Of a DNA stretch of 45,725 nt, positions 1 to 9,082 are shown one piece after another; positions within the stretch are counted from its first letter, which is position 1, and every line of letters begins with the position of its first letter. Source of the DNA: Nitrosomonadaceae bacterium (GTDB taxonomy: Bacteria; Pseudomonadota; Gammaproteobacteria; Burkholderiales; Nitrosomonadaceae). The stretch is from NCBI GenBank assembly GCA_014237605.1, contig JAAZZR010000006.1, forward strand, positions 1 through 45,725. Direction: 5' to 3'. The position numbers were made by a program, and so were the translations under genes. The notes beneath the pieces were generated by a model, which saw only the letters and a list, made by a program, of their open reading frames with translations, had not been told where the DNA came from and did no database searches.

Positions 1-470
1 GTCCAAGTTCCTGGTACCGAAGCAGGCTTGCGGTGATGAGTATCAAAACGCTGGACATCCACATAGACCCAATGTGAAGACATTTCGTATACCCATTCTT
101 GTCGCCAGTGCTTAATTATCATGCCACTGGCTCCAACTAAGATATGCTGCATTGATATACGTGAATTACTATCATCCGCCAGCACTACTACTTCAAATCC
201 CCCGGAATGTTTAGGGTCATTTCTTACATATCCAGCCTTAAGTACTGCCGTCTCATGAAAATTAAAACTTACCTGATATTCGCCCAGCATTGACAGAATA
301 GCGCGTCGATCACAGTCAAATGCACGCTCATTCGCCTTACAGCCAGCAACAGGACGCTCAAGAGACGGGAAACCAGCAGCCTTCTCACTCTTTACAAAAT
401 ACGTCTTATTTGCACATGCAGTAAGTAGCAGAACAAATAAGAATAGGGAAATATGACGAATAGTTTTAAT
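1..470 (-). CDS. DUF6607-like lipoprotein, 3' part cut by window edge
   Basis: Partial gene running off the left edge. The minus strand reads without a stop as IKTIRHISLFLFVLLLTACA, a lipoprotein signal with lipobox LTAC, followed by segments such as CDRRAILSMLGEYQVSFNFHET and HWRQEWVYEMSSHWVYVD. The W-R-Q-x-W-V-Y and preceding G-x-Y-x-V-x-F-x-F-x-E pattern match what I know of the DUF6607 family, whose function is unknown. There is no ATG, GTG or TTG close to the signal peptide. The best start is ATT at 470, five bases after AGGGG. An in-frame TTG lies further upstream at 512 but would give an unusually long N-region and has no Shine-Dalgarno. The protein is likely anchored in the outer or inner membrane by lipid on the Cys. 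Family call is moderate; lipoprotein call is strong. Confidence 0.6.
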   Translation of the reverse strand, partial: MKTIRHISLFLFVLLLTACANKTYFVKSEKAAGFPSLERPVAGCKANERAFDCDRRAILSMLGEYQVSFNFHETAVLKAGYVRNDPKHSGGFEVVVLADDSNSRISMQHILVGASGMIIKHWRQEWVYEMSSHWVYVDVQRFDTHHRKPASVPGTW

Positions 471-730
471 GATAGCCCCTAAGAATTTAATTTTATATAA
501 GTTAAATATCAAATGTACTAATTGGTACTCTTTAAAAAATGCATCGTGCCATCTAAAATTTCATATGCAAAACAAAATAATTCAGAATAACGAGCTTACA
601 TTAGTTAAGAGCATTCTGGGTGCAGAAAGTTCAAGCCATCAGCCCAATCACAGAAACCTAGACGTTATAAATATAACAATACAGAAAGACTATATTTTAC
701 TAAGGAAATATTGAAAAATGGATACTTAAT

Positions 731-931
731 TTAGTGCGCTCTCTTATCTGATACAGCCACCGCTCCTAACTCATGCATCGAATTTAGCCACGCCGGATAC
801 TGCTCAAGAGTTATTCCAACTGATTCTGCCAATTCAGCAGCATCTACCCAATCAACAGCACCATCAGTATCTTCAGTTAGAACAAGAACACGCTTGTTTA
901 TTTCAGAGGAAGAAGAAAGTAATTTTTTCAT
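731..931 (-). CDS. small acidic hypothetical protein (66 aa)
   Basis: Not recognised. The protein starts MKKLLSSSSEINKR and continues with an acidic middle (VLVLTEDTDGAVDWVDAAEL) and a helix-rich end with EQYPAWLNSMHELGAVAV. It has no signal peptide or membrane segment, so it should be cytoplasmic. Codon use and composition look protein-like rather than random, which is the main reason for keeping it. No good Shine-Dalgarno precedes the ATG at 931. It lies in a run of three small minus-strand genes with the lipoprotein 41 bases upstream, but there is no evidence they share a role. Confidence 0.5.
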   Translation of the reverse strand: MKKLLSSSSEINKRVLVLTEDTDGAVDWVDAAELAESVGITLEQYPAWLNSMHELGAVAVSDKRAH

Positions 932-971
932 ATTATTAATATATGGGCATTCAAAATAATCACAAGACCAT

Positions 972-1226
972 TTATTTCTGATCCCACTCGAATCCTTTTT
1001 TTCTCATGCAAGTCAGCATACTATTTCTCCTAGCACGTATCCAAGATGGACCTATTTGGTTTCCATTCAAATTTTGAATTGCTTCTTCAGTTGCCTTTAT
1101 CTGACATTGTTTTTTTTCAATGCTGTAGTCAATATTCTCATCACCATTTAGCGTGTATTTTCCATTGTAGGGCGTTGATGCGCACCCGCATAATGTGATT
1201 AAAATTAAAAAACTTACTCGTCTCAT
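972..1226 (-). CDS. small lipoprotein (84 aa)
   Basis: Unrecognised exported lipoprotein. The N-terminus MRRVSFLILITLCGCAS has two basic residues, a short hydrophobic stretch and the lipobox L-C-G-C, with the lipidated Cys at residue 15. The mature part contains three further Cys residues (KKQCQIKATE, LTCMRKKGFEW) and an N-x-N-G-N motif. The Lys/Gln-rich, Cys-containing mature region suggests a small disulfide-bonded periplasmic domain, but this is inference. It is the middle of three short minus-strand genes. Confidence 0.6.
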   Translation of the reverse strand: MRRVSFLILITLCGCASTPYNGKYTLNGDENIDYSIEKKQCQIKATEEAIQNLNGNQIGPSWIRARRNSMLTCMRKKGFEWDQK

Positions 1227-1287
1227 TTTTTGGGATTACTATGTATGCCTTTTAGTCACCCATAAAAATTTTATGCCATCAGGTCTT

Positions 1288-1527
1288 TCAATTCATTTCT
1301 CTTCTATCTTTTTTACTTGAAATACCCATAAATTTACGCACTATCCAGCCAATTACTGAAGTAATTATCAGAATAAAAAAAAGTCCACCAAACGTCACAC
1401 TAGCAAAATAAATTGGATTGCCTTGCATATCGCTATCTAACCCTCTAACAATCCAGAAAATAATCCAAGTTGCGGCTACTATCTTTGAAATACGCCTAGC
1501 AGCTTCAAAAATATTGATCTTTATCAT
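1288..1527 (-). CDS. small two-helix membrane protein (79 aa)
   Basis: Unrecognised. Two predicted membrane segments can be read: roughly residues 15-29 (IVAATWIIFWIV) and 41-63 (FASVTFGGLFFILIITSVIGW), separated by a short polar loop (RGLDSDMQGNP). The tail is strongly basic (VRKFMGISSKKDRRE), which predicts a cytoplasmic C-terminus. ATG at 1527. A plus-strand ORF overlaps this region but is dominated by random-looking AT-rich codons, so the minus-strand reading is preferred. Function unknown. Confidence 0.5.
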   Translation of the reverse strand: MIKINIFEAARRISKIVAATWIIFWIVRGLDSDMQGNPIYFASVTFGGLFFILIITSVIGWIVRKFMGISSKKDRREMN

Positions 1528-2068
1528 ATGGTTTTATATTTACAGATATACTCTAGGACATCCCTTAGGAATATCAGTTCAATATCCTACACCTATATAT
1601 TTTATAATTAATAAATTAAACTCTCGTTACATAATGCCTTCTTATTATGCAATCAAAATATAGATATATCCATATCTAATATATGGCTTACACTTCTATT
1701 TTTATCTGTTAAGTAATTATTCATATACATTGCATACAAATATATATGAATAGCATTCGCCCTAAATTCTTTTCAACCTCTTAATAAATATAAAGGACCT
1801 GCACACATACTATGTTCGTTGCCATAATGACTAAGTCAGAATTAACATTCTTCCCGTACCCAACTGCACTTCATCACAATCTTAATATAAGGATATTTTG
1901 ATAACTTAGATACAGGTTTCCAGTAATAATATGTACCAAAGCCTTACATTGGCAGGTTGTCTTTAACCCTTATTCAAAAATAAGCTTAGTAAGTGTATGC
2001 TCTTCGCCAACAATTCAGAGTTTACATGGAATATTCTTGATTGTTACCTGCTATAAGAGACAAATAAA
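1528..2068. other. gene-free AT-rich stretch
   Basis: No convincing gene in 541 bases. It contains an inverted repeat with 9-base arms, ATTCATATA at 1719-1727 and TATATGAAT at 1743-1751, and a short hairpin CTTATT-CAAA-AATAAG near 1974-1989. Neither has a T-run that would make it a clear terminator. The segment separates divergently oriented genes (small minus-strand genes to the left, the transporter to the right), so promoters for both sides should lie here. Confidence 0.5.
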
Positions 2069-2950
2069 TTGCTAACTGAACAAAAAAATACTTTCCCAAA
2101 AGTAGCCCTATTTATTGGTGCGGGAATATGGGGGCTACTGTGGTATCCCTACCGACTACTTGAGCAGGCCGAAATAAATGGGCCAGCTTCTGCAACAATT
2201 ACCTATTTATTTGCACTATTACTTGGACTGGTGGTATTTAGGAAAAATTTACGAATTTCACACCTATCTGATGGCAACCCATATTTATTACTCTGGATCG
2301 GATTATTAGTAGGATGCGCTTGTATGGCCTACATACTTGGCGTAATTCACGGTGAGGTAATGCGAGTATTGCTGTTATTCTATCTTGCACCGCTATGGAC
2401 GATTATATTCTCTCGTTTCTTGCTGAAGGAGAAACTAAGCACATATGGATATTGGGTAATATGTATTTCCCTGTCTGGCGCAACAGCTATGCTGTGGCAG
2501 CCTGGAAATAATTTTCCTTTGCCTTCTTCCTATGGTGACTGGATGGGACTGGCAGGCGGATTTGCATTTGCGTTGTCTAATGTATTGATCCGTAAAGATC
2601 AAGGCCACAGTGTTCAGCTAAAGTCTCTAGCAGTATGGTTAGGGGTAGTAGTAGTAGGACTAAGCTACAGCTTATTTCTTCCCATGACTCACCTATTAAC
2701 TGAGATTTCCCTGAACTCATGGCTATTGCTATTAGGAACAGGATTAGCCGTTTTTATTTTAAGCCTAGTTCTTCAATACGGATTGACTCATGTTCCTGCT
2801 AATCAAGCTATTGTACTTTTACTTTTTGAACTAGTAGTAGCAGCAATTGCATCATATCTCTTAACAAATGAGTCCATGACTCTCAAGGAATGGATAGGCG
2901 GAGCAATGATTGTCTCTGCCAGCTTATTTTCCTCAAGGATGAACCGATAA
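2069..2950 (+). CDS. DMT/EamA-family transporter
   Basis: Inner-membrane permease of the drug/metabolite transporter superfamily; the substrate cannot be told. At 293 aa it has the usual ten hydrophobic segments arranged as two EamA repeats, with a typical ending in which a hydrophobic helix (MTLKEWIGGAMIVSASLF) follows the L-L-x-x-E-x-V-V-A-A-I helix. The start used is TTG, placed about eight bases after AAGAGA; no in-frame ATG precedes the first helix. It stands alone on the plus strand, with about 100 bases to the Slp-type lipoprotein gene behind it. Confidence 0.85.
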   Translation: MLTEQKNTFPKVALFIGAGIWGLLWYPYRLLEQAEINGPASATITYLFALLLGLVVFRKNLRISHLSDGNPYLLLWIGLLVGCACMAYILGVIHGEVMRVLLLFYLAPLWTIIFSRFLLKEKLSTYGYWVICISLSGATAMLWQPGNNFPLPSSYGDWMGLAGGFAFALSNVLIRKDQGHSVQLKSLAVWLGVVVVGLSYSLFLPMTHLLTEISLNSWLLLLGTGLAVFILSLVLQYGLTHVPANQAIVLLLFELVVAAIASYLLTNESMTLKEWIGGAMIVSASLFSSRMNR

Positions 2951-3052
2951 TCCGTAAAATTGTCCAAGAAACCAGGTACATTTATATGTTCTGTAACTTA
3001 ATCTTCCTGTAATCTACATATAATTAAAAAATCTAATGTTTCTGGGAAAAAT

Positions 3053-3568
3053 ATGAAAATATGTTTATACCTGTTTTGTCTATTTTTAGGTGCCTGTACC
3101 AACATGCCAAAGGCAATACAGCATATGAATGTAGTAGACATCACCTATTCTCAGGCCAGCCAGAATATCGAGAGCCATAATAATGTTCCTGTTCGCTGGG
3201 GTGGTATTGTTATTGATGTAGAAAATGAAGAGGACTTTAGCTTGATTCAGGTACTGTCCTATCCCCTAAATTTTTCAGGTCGCCCCCAATTAGATGAATC
3301 GCATGGCGGACGATTTGTAATTAAAAGCACAGAATTTCTTGATCCCATGGTTTATGCCAAAGATAAAGAAATTAGCGTTGTAGGGACACTAGATGGTGAT
3401 ATTCAGCGTACCGTGGGGAAAAAAATTATCCAAGTCCCATTGCTACAGTCTATAGGAATTCATTTATGGCCAAAGCAGCAGAGCAACCATTATGGATTTG
3501 GGCCACATCATTATTATTATAGTTACCCATTTTTCCGGGGAGGATACTATTACCCATATCGGTACTAA
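3053..3568 (+). CDS. Slp-family outer-membrane lipoprotein
   Basis: Lipoprotein of the Slp (starvation-inducible) family, probably attached to the outer membrane. The signal MKICLYLFCLFLGAC ends in lipobox L-G-A-C (Cys 15). The mature part has the family's opening with V-R-W-G-G-x-I and the block VLSYPLNFSGRP, then GGRFVIKSTEFLDPMVY and the D-K-E-I-S-V-V-G-T-L segment. The last 30 residues are a His/Tyr/Pro/Gly-rich tail (HHYYYSYPF, GGYYYPYRY), common in this family. The gene converges on the cytochrome operon that ends 43 bases further on. Physiological role in the family is poorly defined. Confidence 0.8.
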   Translation: MKICLYLFCLFLGACTNMPKAIQHMNVVDITYSQASQNIESHNNVPVRWGGIVIDVENEEDFSLIQVLSYPLNFSGRPQLDESHGGRFVIKSTEFLDPMVYAKDKEISVVGTLDGDIQRTVGKKIIQVPLLQSIGIHLWPKQQSNHYGFGPHHYYYSYPFFRGGYYYPYRY

Positions 3569-3611
3569 AAAATACCAATAAAATTCTTTGTATCAAGATG
3601 CTATTTTCTCA

Positions 3612-4922
3612 TCAATCTCTGCTGCTACCTCTACTCCGCTCAATATCAATTTCCGTAACCAAGCTACTATGATTCCCCCATGCATTTCTGATATAAGAGA
3701 CTACTAGGGCCATTTCTTCATCATGAAATATTTGCTGGAAAGGTGGCATCCCATATGGCCTTGGATTTCCAATTGTACTTGGAGGGAATCCTCCCTTCAT
3801 TACACTCAGTATTGTGTTAAGAGGTGAAGCCATAGTTACACTTCGGTTTCCTGCTAATGACGGGTAAACCCCAGGAATTCCTCTACCAGAAGACTGATGA
3901 CAATCTTCACAATATTTTGTATATATCTTACCCCCTTGTGCAAGCCGACTTCGTATATTTCTAGACAAAATCGGGAAGCTCTCAGCAGATGCAACATCCG
4001 AATTCTCTTTTCCAATAGATTTAAGATAGATAGCTATGGCACGTATATCCTCCGGCAATACAAACTGAAGACTTTGTCTGATTACTGTTGCCATATGGCC
4101 AGAAGCCACTGCGTCTTTTGTTATCCCAGATGTAAGAAGTTCAGTGATTTCATTTATCTCCAGCTCTCCACTACCTGCTTCTAATCTAGAGGTTAAGGAC
4201 GGCGCATACCAGCTCACACCTGTCATTTTCTTTCCAATAAATTTTTCTTCTTGGCTTGCTCCTAAAAAGTTGCGAGAAGAATGACAGGCGCTGCAATGCC
4301 CGAGCCCCTGTACTAAGTAAGCCCCACGATTCCATTCTTTACTCTTAGAGTTATCCGGATTAAAAATTCCCTCTTTGAAATACAGTTTTCTCCAGAAATA
4401 TAAAAGTGGTTTTAAGTTATATGGAAAGAAAATTTTACTAGAAGGGTTGTCTTTCGAAACTGGCTCAAGCGACATAAGATAATCAAATATTGCATCTGTA
4501 TCTTTTCTTGTTACTTTAGTATATTCAGTATAAGGAAAAGAGGGATAAAGCATCCGTCCATCTGGGGACTCGCCCCGATGAAGGGCCCCCCAGAAATCCT
4601 CTTTACTCCAATAACCAATACCTGTTTTCTTATCTGGCGTTATATTTGGTGTAATAAAAACTCCAAATGAGGTATACATTTTTTTCCCGCCAGCAAATGA
4701 AACCCCACCCTTAGCCGTATGGCACCCCATACAGTTTCCAACTCGGGAAAGATATTCACCAAGTGATCTATTCTGATCAGAAGCTGTGGGAATCAGTTGT
4801 ATAGATTCTGCATAGACCGGAATAGGCGCAAATATTAAAGCGAATAAAACTATTATGAGACTACCCACTGATACTATATGTTTTTGGATATAGATTTTAG
4901 ATTGCTGAATTAAGTATTTCAT
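3612..4922 (-). CDS. membrane-anchored triheme cytochrome c
   Basis: Periplasmic electron carrier of 436 aa with three c-type heme sites: CMGCH at about 64-68, CSACH at 210-214 and CEDCH at 338-342. A hydrophobic segment at about 18-38 ending near VYAE acts as signal or anchor. Domain order and length fit the three-heme cytochrome subunits of membrane dehydrogenases (alcohol or gluconate dehydrogenase type). The third domain has G-x-x-I-Y-x-x-Y-C-x-x-C-H and a late M-P-P-F, probably the Met ligand. Its ATG overlaps the stop of the upstream diheme cytochrome by four bases, so the two are translationally coupled. With the multicopper oxidase further upstream this resembles the ncgABC group of ammonia oxidisers. 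No dehydrogenase subunit is adjacent, so its partner is unclear. Confidence 0.8.
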   Translation of the reverse strand: MKYLIQQSKIYIQKHIVSVGSLIIVLFALIFAPIPVYAESIQLIPTASDQNRSLGEYLSRVGNCMGCHTAKGGVSFAGGKKMYTSFGVFITPNITPDKKTGIGYWSKEDFWGALHRGESPDGRMLYPSFPYTEYTKVTRKDTDAIFDYLMSLEPVSKDNPSSKIFFPYNLKPLLYFWRKLYFKEGIFNPDNSKSKEWNRGAYLVQGLGHCSACHSSRNFLGASQEEKFIGKKMTGVSWYAPSLTSRLEAGSGELEINEITELLTSGITKDAVASGHMATVIRQSLQFVLPEDIRAIAIYLKSIGKENSDVASAESFPILSRNIRSRLAQGGKIYTKYCEDCHQSSGRGIPGVYPSLAGNRSVTMASPLNTILSVMKGGFPPSTIGNPRPYGMPPFQQIFHDEEMALVVSYIRNAWGNHSSLVTEIDIERSRGSSRD

Positions 4923-5638
4923 TCTGAATGCATATTTTCAGGGTCAATATTACTACAGCGATGAGAGAATTCTGATGCAAGCGCTCCGGGTAAACTTGGT
5001 TCGCCAGAAACAGTCTGAATAGCAAGCCACTTCGCAATAGCATTAATTTCTTCATCAGTTAGTCGTTTAGCAATTTCCGACATGCAATTGGAGTTCTGGC
5101 CTCGCATTAATCCTCCATTCCGCCAACTTCCAAATTGAGCAGAAATATAGGCATGAGACAAACCAAGCAAGCCCGGAACAAATGGCTTTATTCCCATTAA
5201 TGCCTCTCCATGGCATGATTTACATGCTGGAATATCCCTTCCTGGGTCTCCTAAATGAATGAGTGAATCAGCAAGCTTAATTTCTTCTGGACGAATATCA
5301 ATCTTTTCAGGTAATGGATATGGCAGCTGTAAAGAGGAAAAATAACGTGCTATTTCTAGGATGTACTCATCAGACATATTTTCCAGAAGAATGGCCATAG
5401 GTTGATAATATCGCCGTCCATCTCTGAAATTTCTCATCTGATTAAAAAGATACCCTGCAGGCTTCCCAGCTATTCTCGGGTAATATGCATCACGTCCTAC
5501 CCTGTCTTTATTACTATGACAAATAGTACATGCCTTAACCCGTTCTTCCATTGTATCGGGCACAGTAACCGATAAGCTTTCTGAGGCACTCACTAAATTT
5601 GAAATAAAGAAGGAAATAATTAGACAGCAATGTTTCAT
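4919..5638 (-). CDS. diheme cytochrome c (c4-like)
   Basis: Exported c-type cytochrome with two heme motifs, CTICH at about residues 37-41 and CKSCH at 139-143, in two similar halves. Each half carries the pattern seen in cytochrome c4 (P-R-I-A-G-K-x-x-x-Y-L-F-N-Q-M and, in the second half, P-G-L-L-G-L-S-x-x-Y-I-x-A-Q-F), with likely Met ligands near QPMAILL and NCMSEIA. The ATG at 5638 gives a compact signal peptide MKHCCLIISFFISNLVSAS; a TTG four codons upstream is less likely. It is cotranscribed with the triheme cytochrome (four-base overlap) and probably with the multicopper oxidase about 80 bases upstream, and would pass electrons between them in the periplasm. Confidence 0.8.
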   Translation of the reverse strand: MKHCCLIISFFISNLVSASESLSVTVPDTMEERVKACTICHSNKDRVGRDAYYPRIAGKPAGYLFNQMRNFRDGRRYYQPMAILLENMSDEYILEIARYFSSLQLPYPLPEKIDIRPEEIKLADSLIHLGDPGRDIPACKSCHGEALMGIKPFVPGLLGLSHAYISAQFGSWRNGGLMRGQNSNCMSEIAKRLTDEEINAIAKWLAIQTVSGEPSLPGALASEFSHRCSNIDPENMHSE

Positions 5639-5719
5639 GCGTAATATCAAGAATGATCTTATGTATTAAATGTTAGATGTGATTATTTCTTGATATATTT
5701 TTTTAAACATACTTTATGC

Positions 5720-6709
5720 TCAGGGTAATACATGCCATCGCGCGGACATACCTGCCAGCATATGATCATTAACGTGACAATGTAAAAGCCAACTGCCTGG
5801 TGAACGGGGAGTCATATCAACTGAAACCATACTAGCAGGAAGAACTTCAATTACATCAGTTCGATGCCCTTGATTCAGTACTGTTTGTCCATGCCAGTGA
5901 ACCGTATGATTATCCTGTTCATTACCTAAGGCAGCTACGTGCCATCGCACACGCTCTCCTATTTTGGCCTCATATCCATTAAGGTTTCCAAAAATACGCC
6001 CATTAATCGCATGCTTTAACCCACTTTCTTCGCCATTCTCCTCATTAAATATCATAAATAATGAAATAAATTCATGATCTACATCACGCGGAAAAGGATT
6101 CGAATGGGAGACTTCCATCCCTTTTCTGGTAATAATAATAGCGCCAACTAGACCCAGGTTCATCTCTTCTTCCCCTAGAACATGAGAATGATAGAGCCAG
6201 ACAATTGATGAGGGATCATTGGGTCCTGGGCCAGAGTCTTCATCAACACCCCAAGTATATTTATAAGCCTCTCCGGGCAAAACATTGGCCCCTTTGTTAT
6301 GGCCATCAGCCCCTTCGTCATCTTTACTGTAAAGTACCCCATGAGGATGCATGGAAAGCGGCCGATCTGTTCTATTCAAAAAATGAACAACTATATTATC
6401 TCCCACTACACCCCGTATCTGTGGGCCCAATATTCCCATCCAATCTTCTTGGGGCAAAGGGACGGCATAGGTATTATCTGTGTAACCTATATAACGATAT
6501 TTCTTGTATTTTAAGGAGTCTCCCCAAACCCCAAGACCTTCATCGGGATGAATCTGATTCCGAGCAGAGGGGGCATAATCCCAAGATACTTTTTCTGCAG
6601 CAATCCAATACTCTCTTACTGATGCTTCTACCTGGAACGAGGATAAAATACCTAGTACCAGAAAGAATTGGATAATAGCCCTATTGCTATACCTAAAATT
6701 AATAATCAT
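5720..6709 (-). CDS. two-domain multicopper oxidase (NcgA-like)
   Basis: Periplasmic blue copper oxidase of about 329 aa, far shorter than three-domain laccases. All copper motifs are visible: HPH (about 121-123) and HSH (174-176) in the first cupredoxin domain, then H-x-x-H-x-H (268-273) and HCH-x3-H-x4-M (310-321) in the second. The type 1 copper Cys and Met are thus in the second domain only. The ATG at 6709 starts a standard signal peptide (MIINFRYSNRAIIQFFLVLG...VEAS); a TTG ten codons upstream is less likely. It heads an operon with a diheme and a triheme cytochrome c. This order recalls ncgABC beside nirK in Nitrosomonas, where the cluster helps nitrite tolerance, but nirK is absent here. 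Confidence 0.85.
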   Translation of the reverse strand: MIINFRYSNRAIIQFFLVLGILSSFQVEASVREYWIAAEKVSWDYAPSARNQIHPDEGLGVWGDSLKYKKYRYIGYTDNTYAVPLPQEDWMGILGPQIRGVVGDNIVVHFLNRTDRPLSMHPHGVLYSKDDEGADGHNKGANVLPGEAYKYTWGVDEDSGPGPNDPSSIVWLYHSHVLGEEEMNLGLVGAIIITRKGMEVSHSNPFPRDVDHEFISLFMIFNEENGEESGLKHAINGRIFGNLNGYEAKIGERVRWHVAALGNEQDNHTVHWHGQTVLNQGHRTDVIEVLPASMVSVDMTPRSPGSWLLHCHVNDHMLAGMSARWHVLP

Positions 6710-6829
6710 CTCTAATTTTATTTGTACTAAATTTGCCAAATCTATTAGATTTTAGAATAGGGCAAGAAGCGATAAGACTAAAGCTTCTAATGATTTGGCC
6801 AGATAAATTTCTCTAGAAGTATATCAGAA

Positions 6830-8905
6830 TTAAAATTGCCCTCTAATTCCTATTAAAAGGGCGCGCCCAGGGCGTGGTGCAAAAGCTTTTAGATATGAAG
6901 TATGGAGACGCACATCCTCATTCATTAAATTTTTACCTTGTAGAAAAACTGTAAGCTTAGTAGACCGATTCATTTTCATAGTATAACCAGCAGTTAAATT
7001 TATCATCGTGTACCCACGAGTACTTGTTTCTACAGCTGCAGTTTTATTTTGTTTTAATACATGGGTAGTCATTAAATTAAGTTTCCAAGGACCAGCTCTA
7101 TGATTCCACTCTAGCCCGAACCTTTGTGGAGTAGTGCGGGGAACATTGCCATTATTATGATTTAGTCTTGCCCGTACATAATCTGTAAACAAACGCAAGT
7201 CTAGTACCTTAGGCTTAAAAATAAATTTTATCTATGCTTCTACGCCATAAAAAGTTGCACCTCTCTGAGTAACATTCTGAACTAGAAGCTCTCCGTCTGG
7301 GTCTGCATCCCCTTCTTCATCAACACGGTCTGCAATACCATTACTATCAGCATCCGCGCTAGCCCAATATATATAGTTCTCATAATAGTTATAAAAGAAA
7401 TTGGTCTGCCATCTTATCCCACCCGAGGTTTTGCTCAATGTAAAATCAAGATTATTTGAGGTTTCTTTTTTAAGTCTCTGGCTGCCAGTTTGGAATGTTT
7501 CTGTGGCATGGTGCGCGCCACTTGTATAGAGCTCTTCTGTTGCCGGTGCACGCTGCCCTCTCGTTCCAGTGAGTCCGATACTATATCCATCTACGGGTTT
7601 CCATTTCCCACCAATCGATACGCCATAAAGGTCATACTTACGAGAATCGTTAGCAGACTTTGGATCTACTGATGCATGCTCATAACGCCCGCCTACATCA
7701 AGATGAAAATTATTCCAATGTCGTTCTTCAATCAGAAAAACACTGGTATTTCGTGAGTTTGTTTTTGGTACGATCGTTTCTTCTCCTATTGCAGAAAAAT
7801 CGCGATCTTTAACCTGGACACCAATTACGCCTTTGAAACCTTTTACTGGTCTATGTGTAAGCTCGGCTCGACTATCGATTCCCTGATTTCTAAAAACCGA
7901 TCCCAACTCGCCTGAACCTTCAAACTCTGAATGCCGGTAATCACTATACCCCATCTTTACTTTCAATTTTTCAAAGCCAATGACAGGACGGTTTAATTCT
8001 CCAGCTATATCATAACGATTCTTTACAAGATCAATCCTCGGAGCCTCTTCACTGGGAACACCATATTTACTTTCCGATCGTGAAAGTGACCCCCCTATAT
8101 ATCCTCTTGAGCCTAAAATTGAGCCGCCAATGGACCCTCCTCCCGAATTTGTACCGCTATTCTTGACCTTACCTCTTTTGCCGTGGTCTGGTTCATTTCT
8201 ATTTTGATTTCCAGGAATACCGTAATCATTAGTTTTTCTTCTGAAACCACTGGCGTTTAACGATATATGATTACCAATACTTCCACTTGCATTAAAAGAT
8301 CCTGACTTCTCTTGTGTAGATGTATTTCCACGCGCTCCAAAAGTACCAGTTAATTTCTTAAATATCCTCCTAGGAATCTTGTCAGTAACTACATTAACTA
8401 CCCCGCCTATTGCACCCCCTCCATACATGAGTGTTGATGGGCCGCGTAGGATCTCTATTTTTGATGCATTGATTGATTCAACTGTGACAGCATGATCTGT
8501 GCTGAGAGACGAAACATCCAGCGTATCTATACCATTTTCCAAAATCATAATTCGTGGGCCATCCAGCCCCCGAATAAGCGGTCTACCCGCTCCAGGCCCA
8601 AAAGAACTAGAAGCAACACCGAGCTCTCCTGATAGAGTATCTCCCAGACTTGTTTCTTGTTTGTATCGTAATCGATCACCTTCTAATATAGAAACTGGCT
8701 GCGCCATATCTAATTCAGAATGATTCCCAAATGGGCTGGCCATTATTGTAACTTCTGGTAACGCTGTTTCTTTATGATTATCATCAGCTTGTACATTTTG
8801 AATACTTAGTTTCATACAAACTAAAACTAAAACTAAAACAGCTAATTTTTTTAATACTGCCAAAACAGGCTCTGCTTTATACCAAACAAAATATCTGGTT
8901 CTCAT
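6830..8905 (-). pseudogene. ZnuD-like TonB-dependent receptor, interrupted by in-frame TAG
   Basis: Outer-membrane receptor of the TonB family. The reading frame has a signal peptide (MRTRYFVW...VQA), a TonB-box/plug start (LPEVTIMASPF), plug motifs PLIRGLDGPRIMILENGI and EILRGPSTLMYGGGAIGGVVN, and a beta barrel ending GKNLMNEDVRLHTSYLKAFAPRPGRALLIGI. At 7232-7234 the frame meets TAG (GVEA-stop-IKF), then continues in the same frame without another stop to 6830. Nothing is shifted, so a single nonsense codon splits a protein of about 690 aa into a piece of about 557 and a C-terminal piece of about 133. Loss of the last strands and terminal Phe normally abolishes insertion. The start at 8905 is chosen because the operator-like palindrome at 8929-8941 would otherwise lie inside the gene. 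Sequence style and the Zur neighbour suggest zinc uptake. Confidence 0.75.
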
Positions 8906-8928
8906 AAGCAAAAAATAATGAATTAATA

Positions 8929-8941
8929 GCAACATAGTTGC
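8929..8941. promoter_or_regulatory. operator-like palindrome before TonB receptor
   Basis: Inverted repeat GCAAC-ATA-GTTGC on the plus strand (GCAAC-TAT-GTTGC on the coding strand), ending 24 bases upstream of the receptor ATG at 8905. It matches the palindrome before the Fur/Zur-family gene (9872-9884) at all ten arm positions and in the flanking AAT. Two copies at the two expected places suggest a binding site for that repressor. The sequence is not the classical enterobacterial Zur box, so assignment is by context. Confidence 0.5.
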
Positions 8942-9082
8942 ATTAATTAAGGAAACACCTTTTAGGCTTTGTAACACTATAACCCCCACATCAAACAATT
9001 ACGTAAGTTATGGTTTAAATGCATTATCTCAATAAAAGGCAATGCATCCAGACCACCAGATCAAAAACAAATTGAGCTGAAA

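Noticed and set aside
469-714. 81-codon plus-strand ORF in the gap right of the first lipoprotein gene
   Set aside because: Its translation is random-looking (Asn/Ile/Lys/Leu-rich, no signal or domain), it has no Shine-Dalgarno and its start overlaps the divergent lipoprotein start.
7190-7240. Frameshift in the TonB receptor
   Set aside because: Both halves are in the same frame; the break is a single TAG codon.
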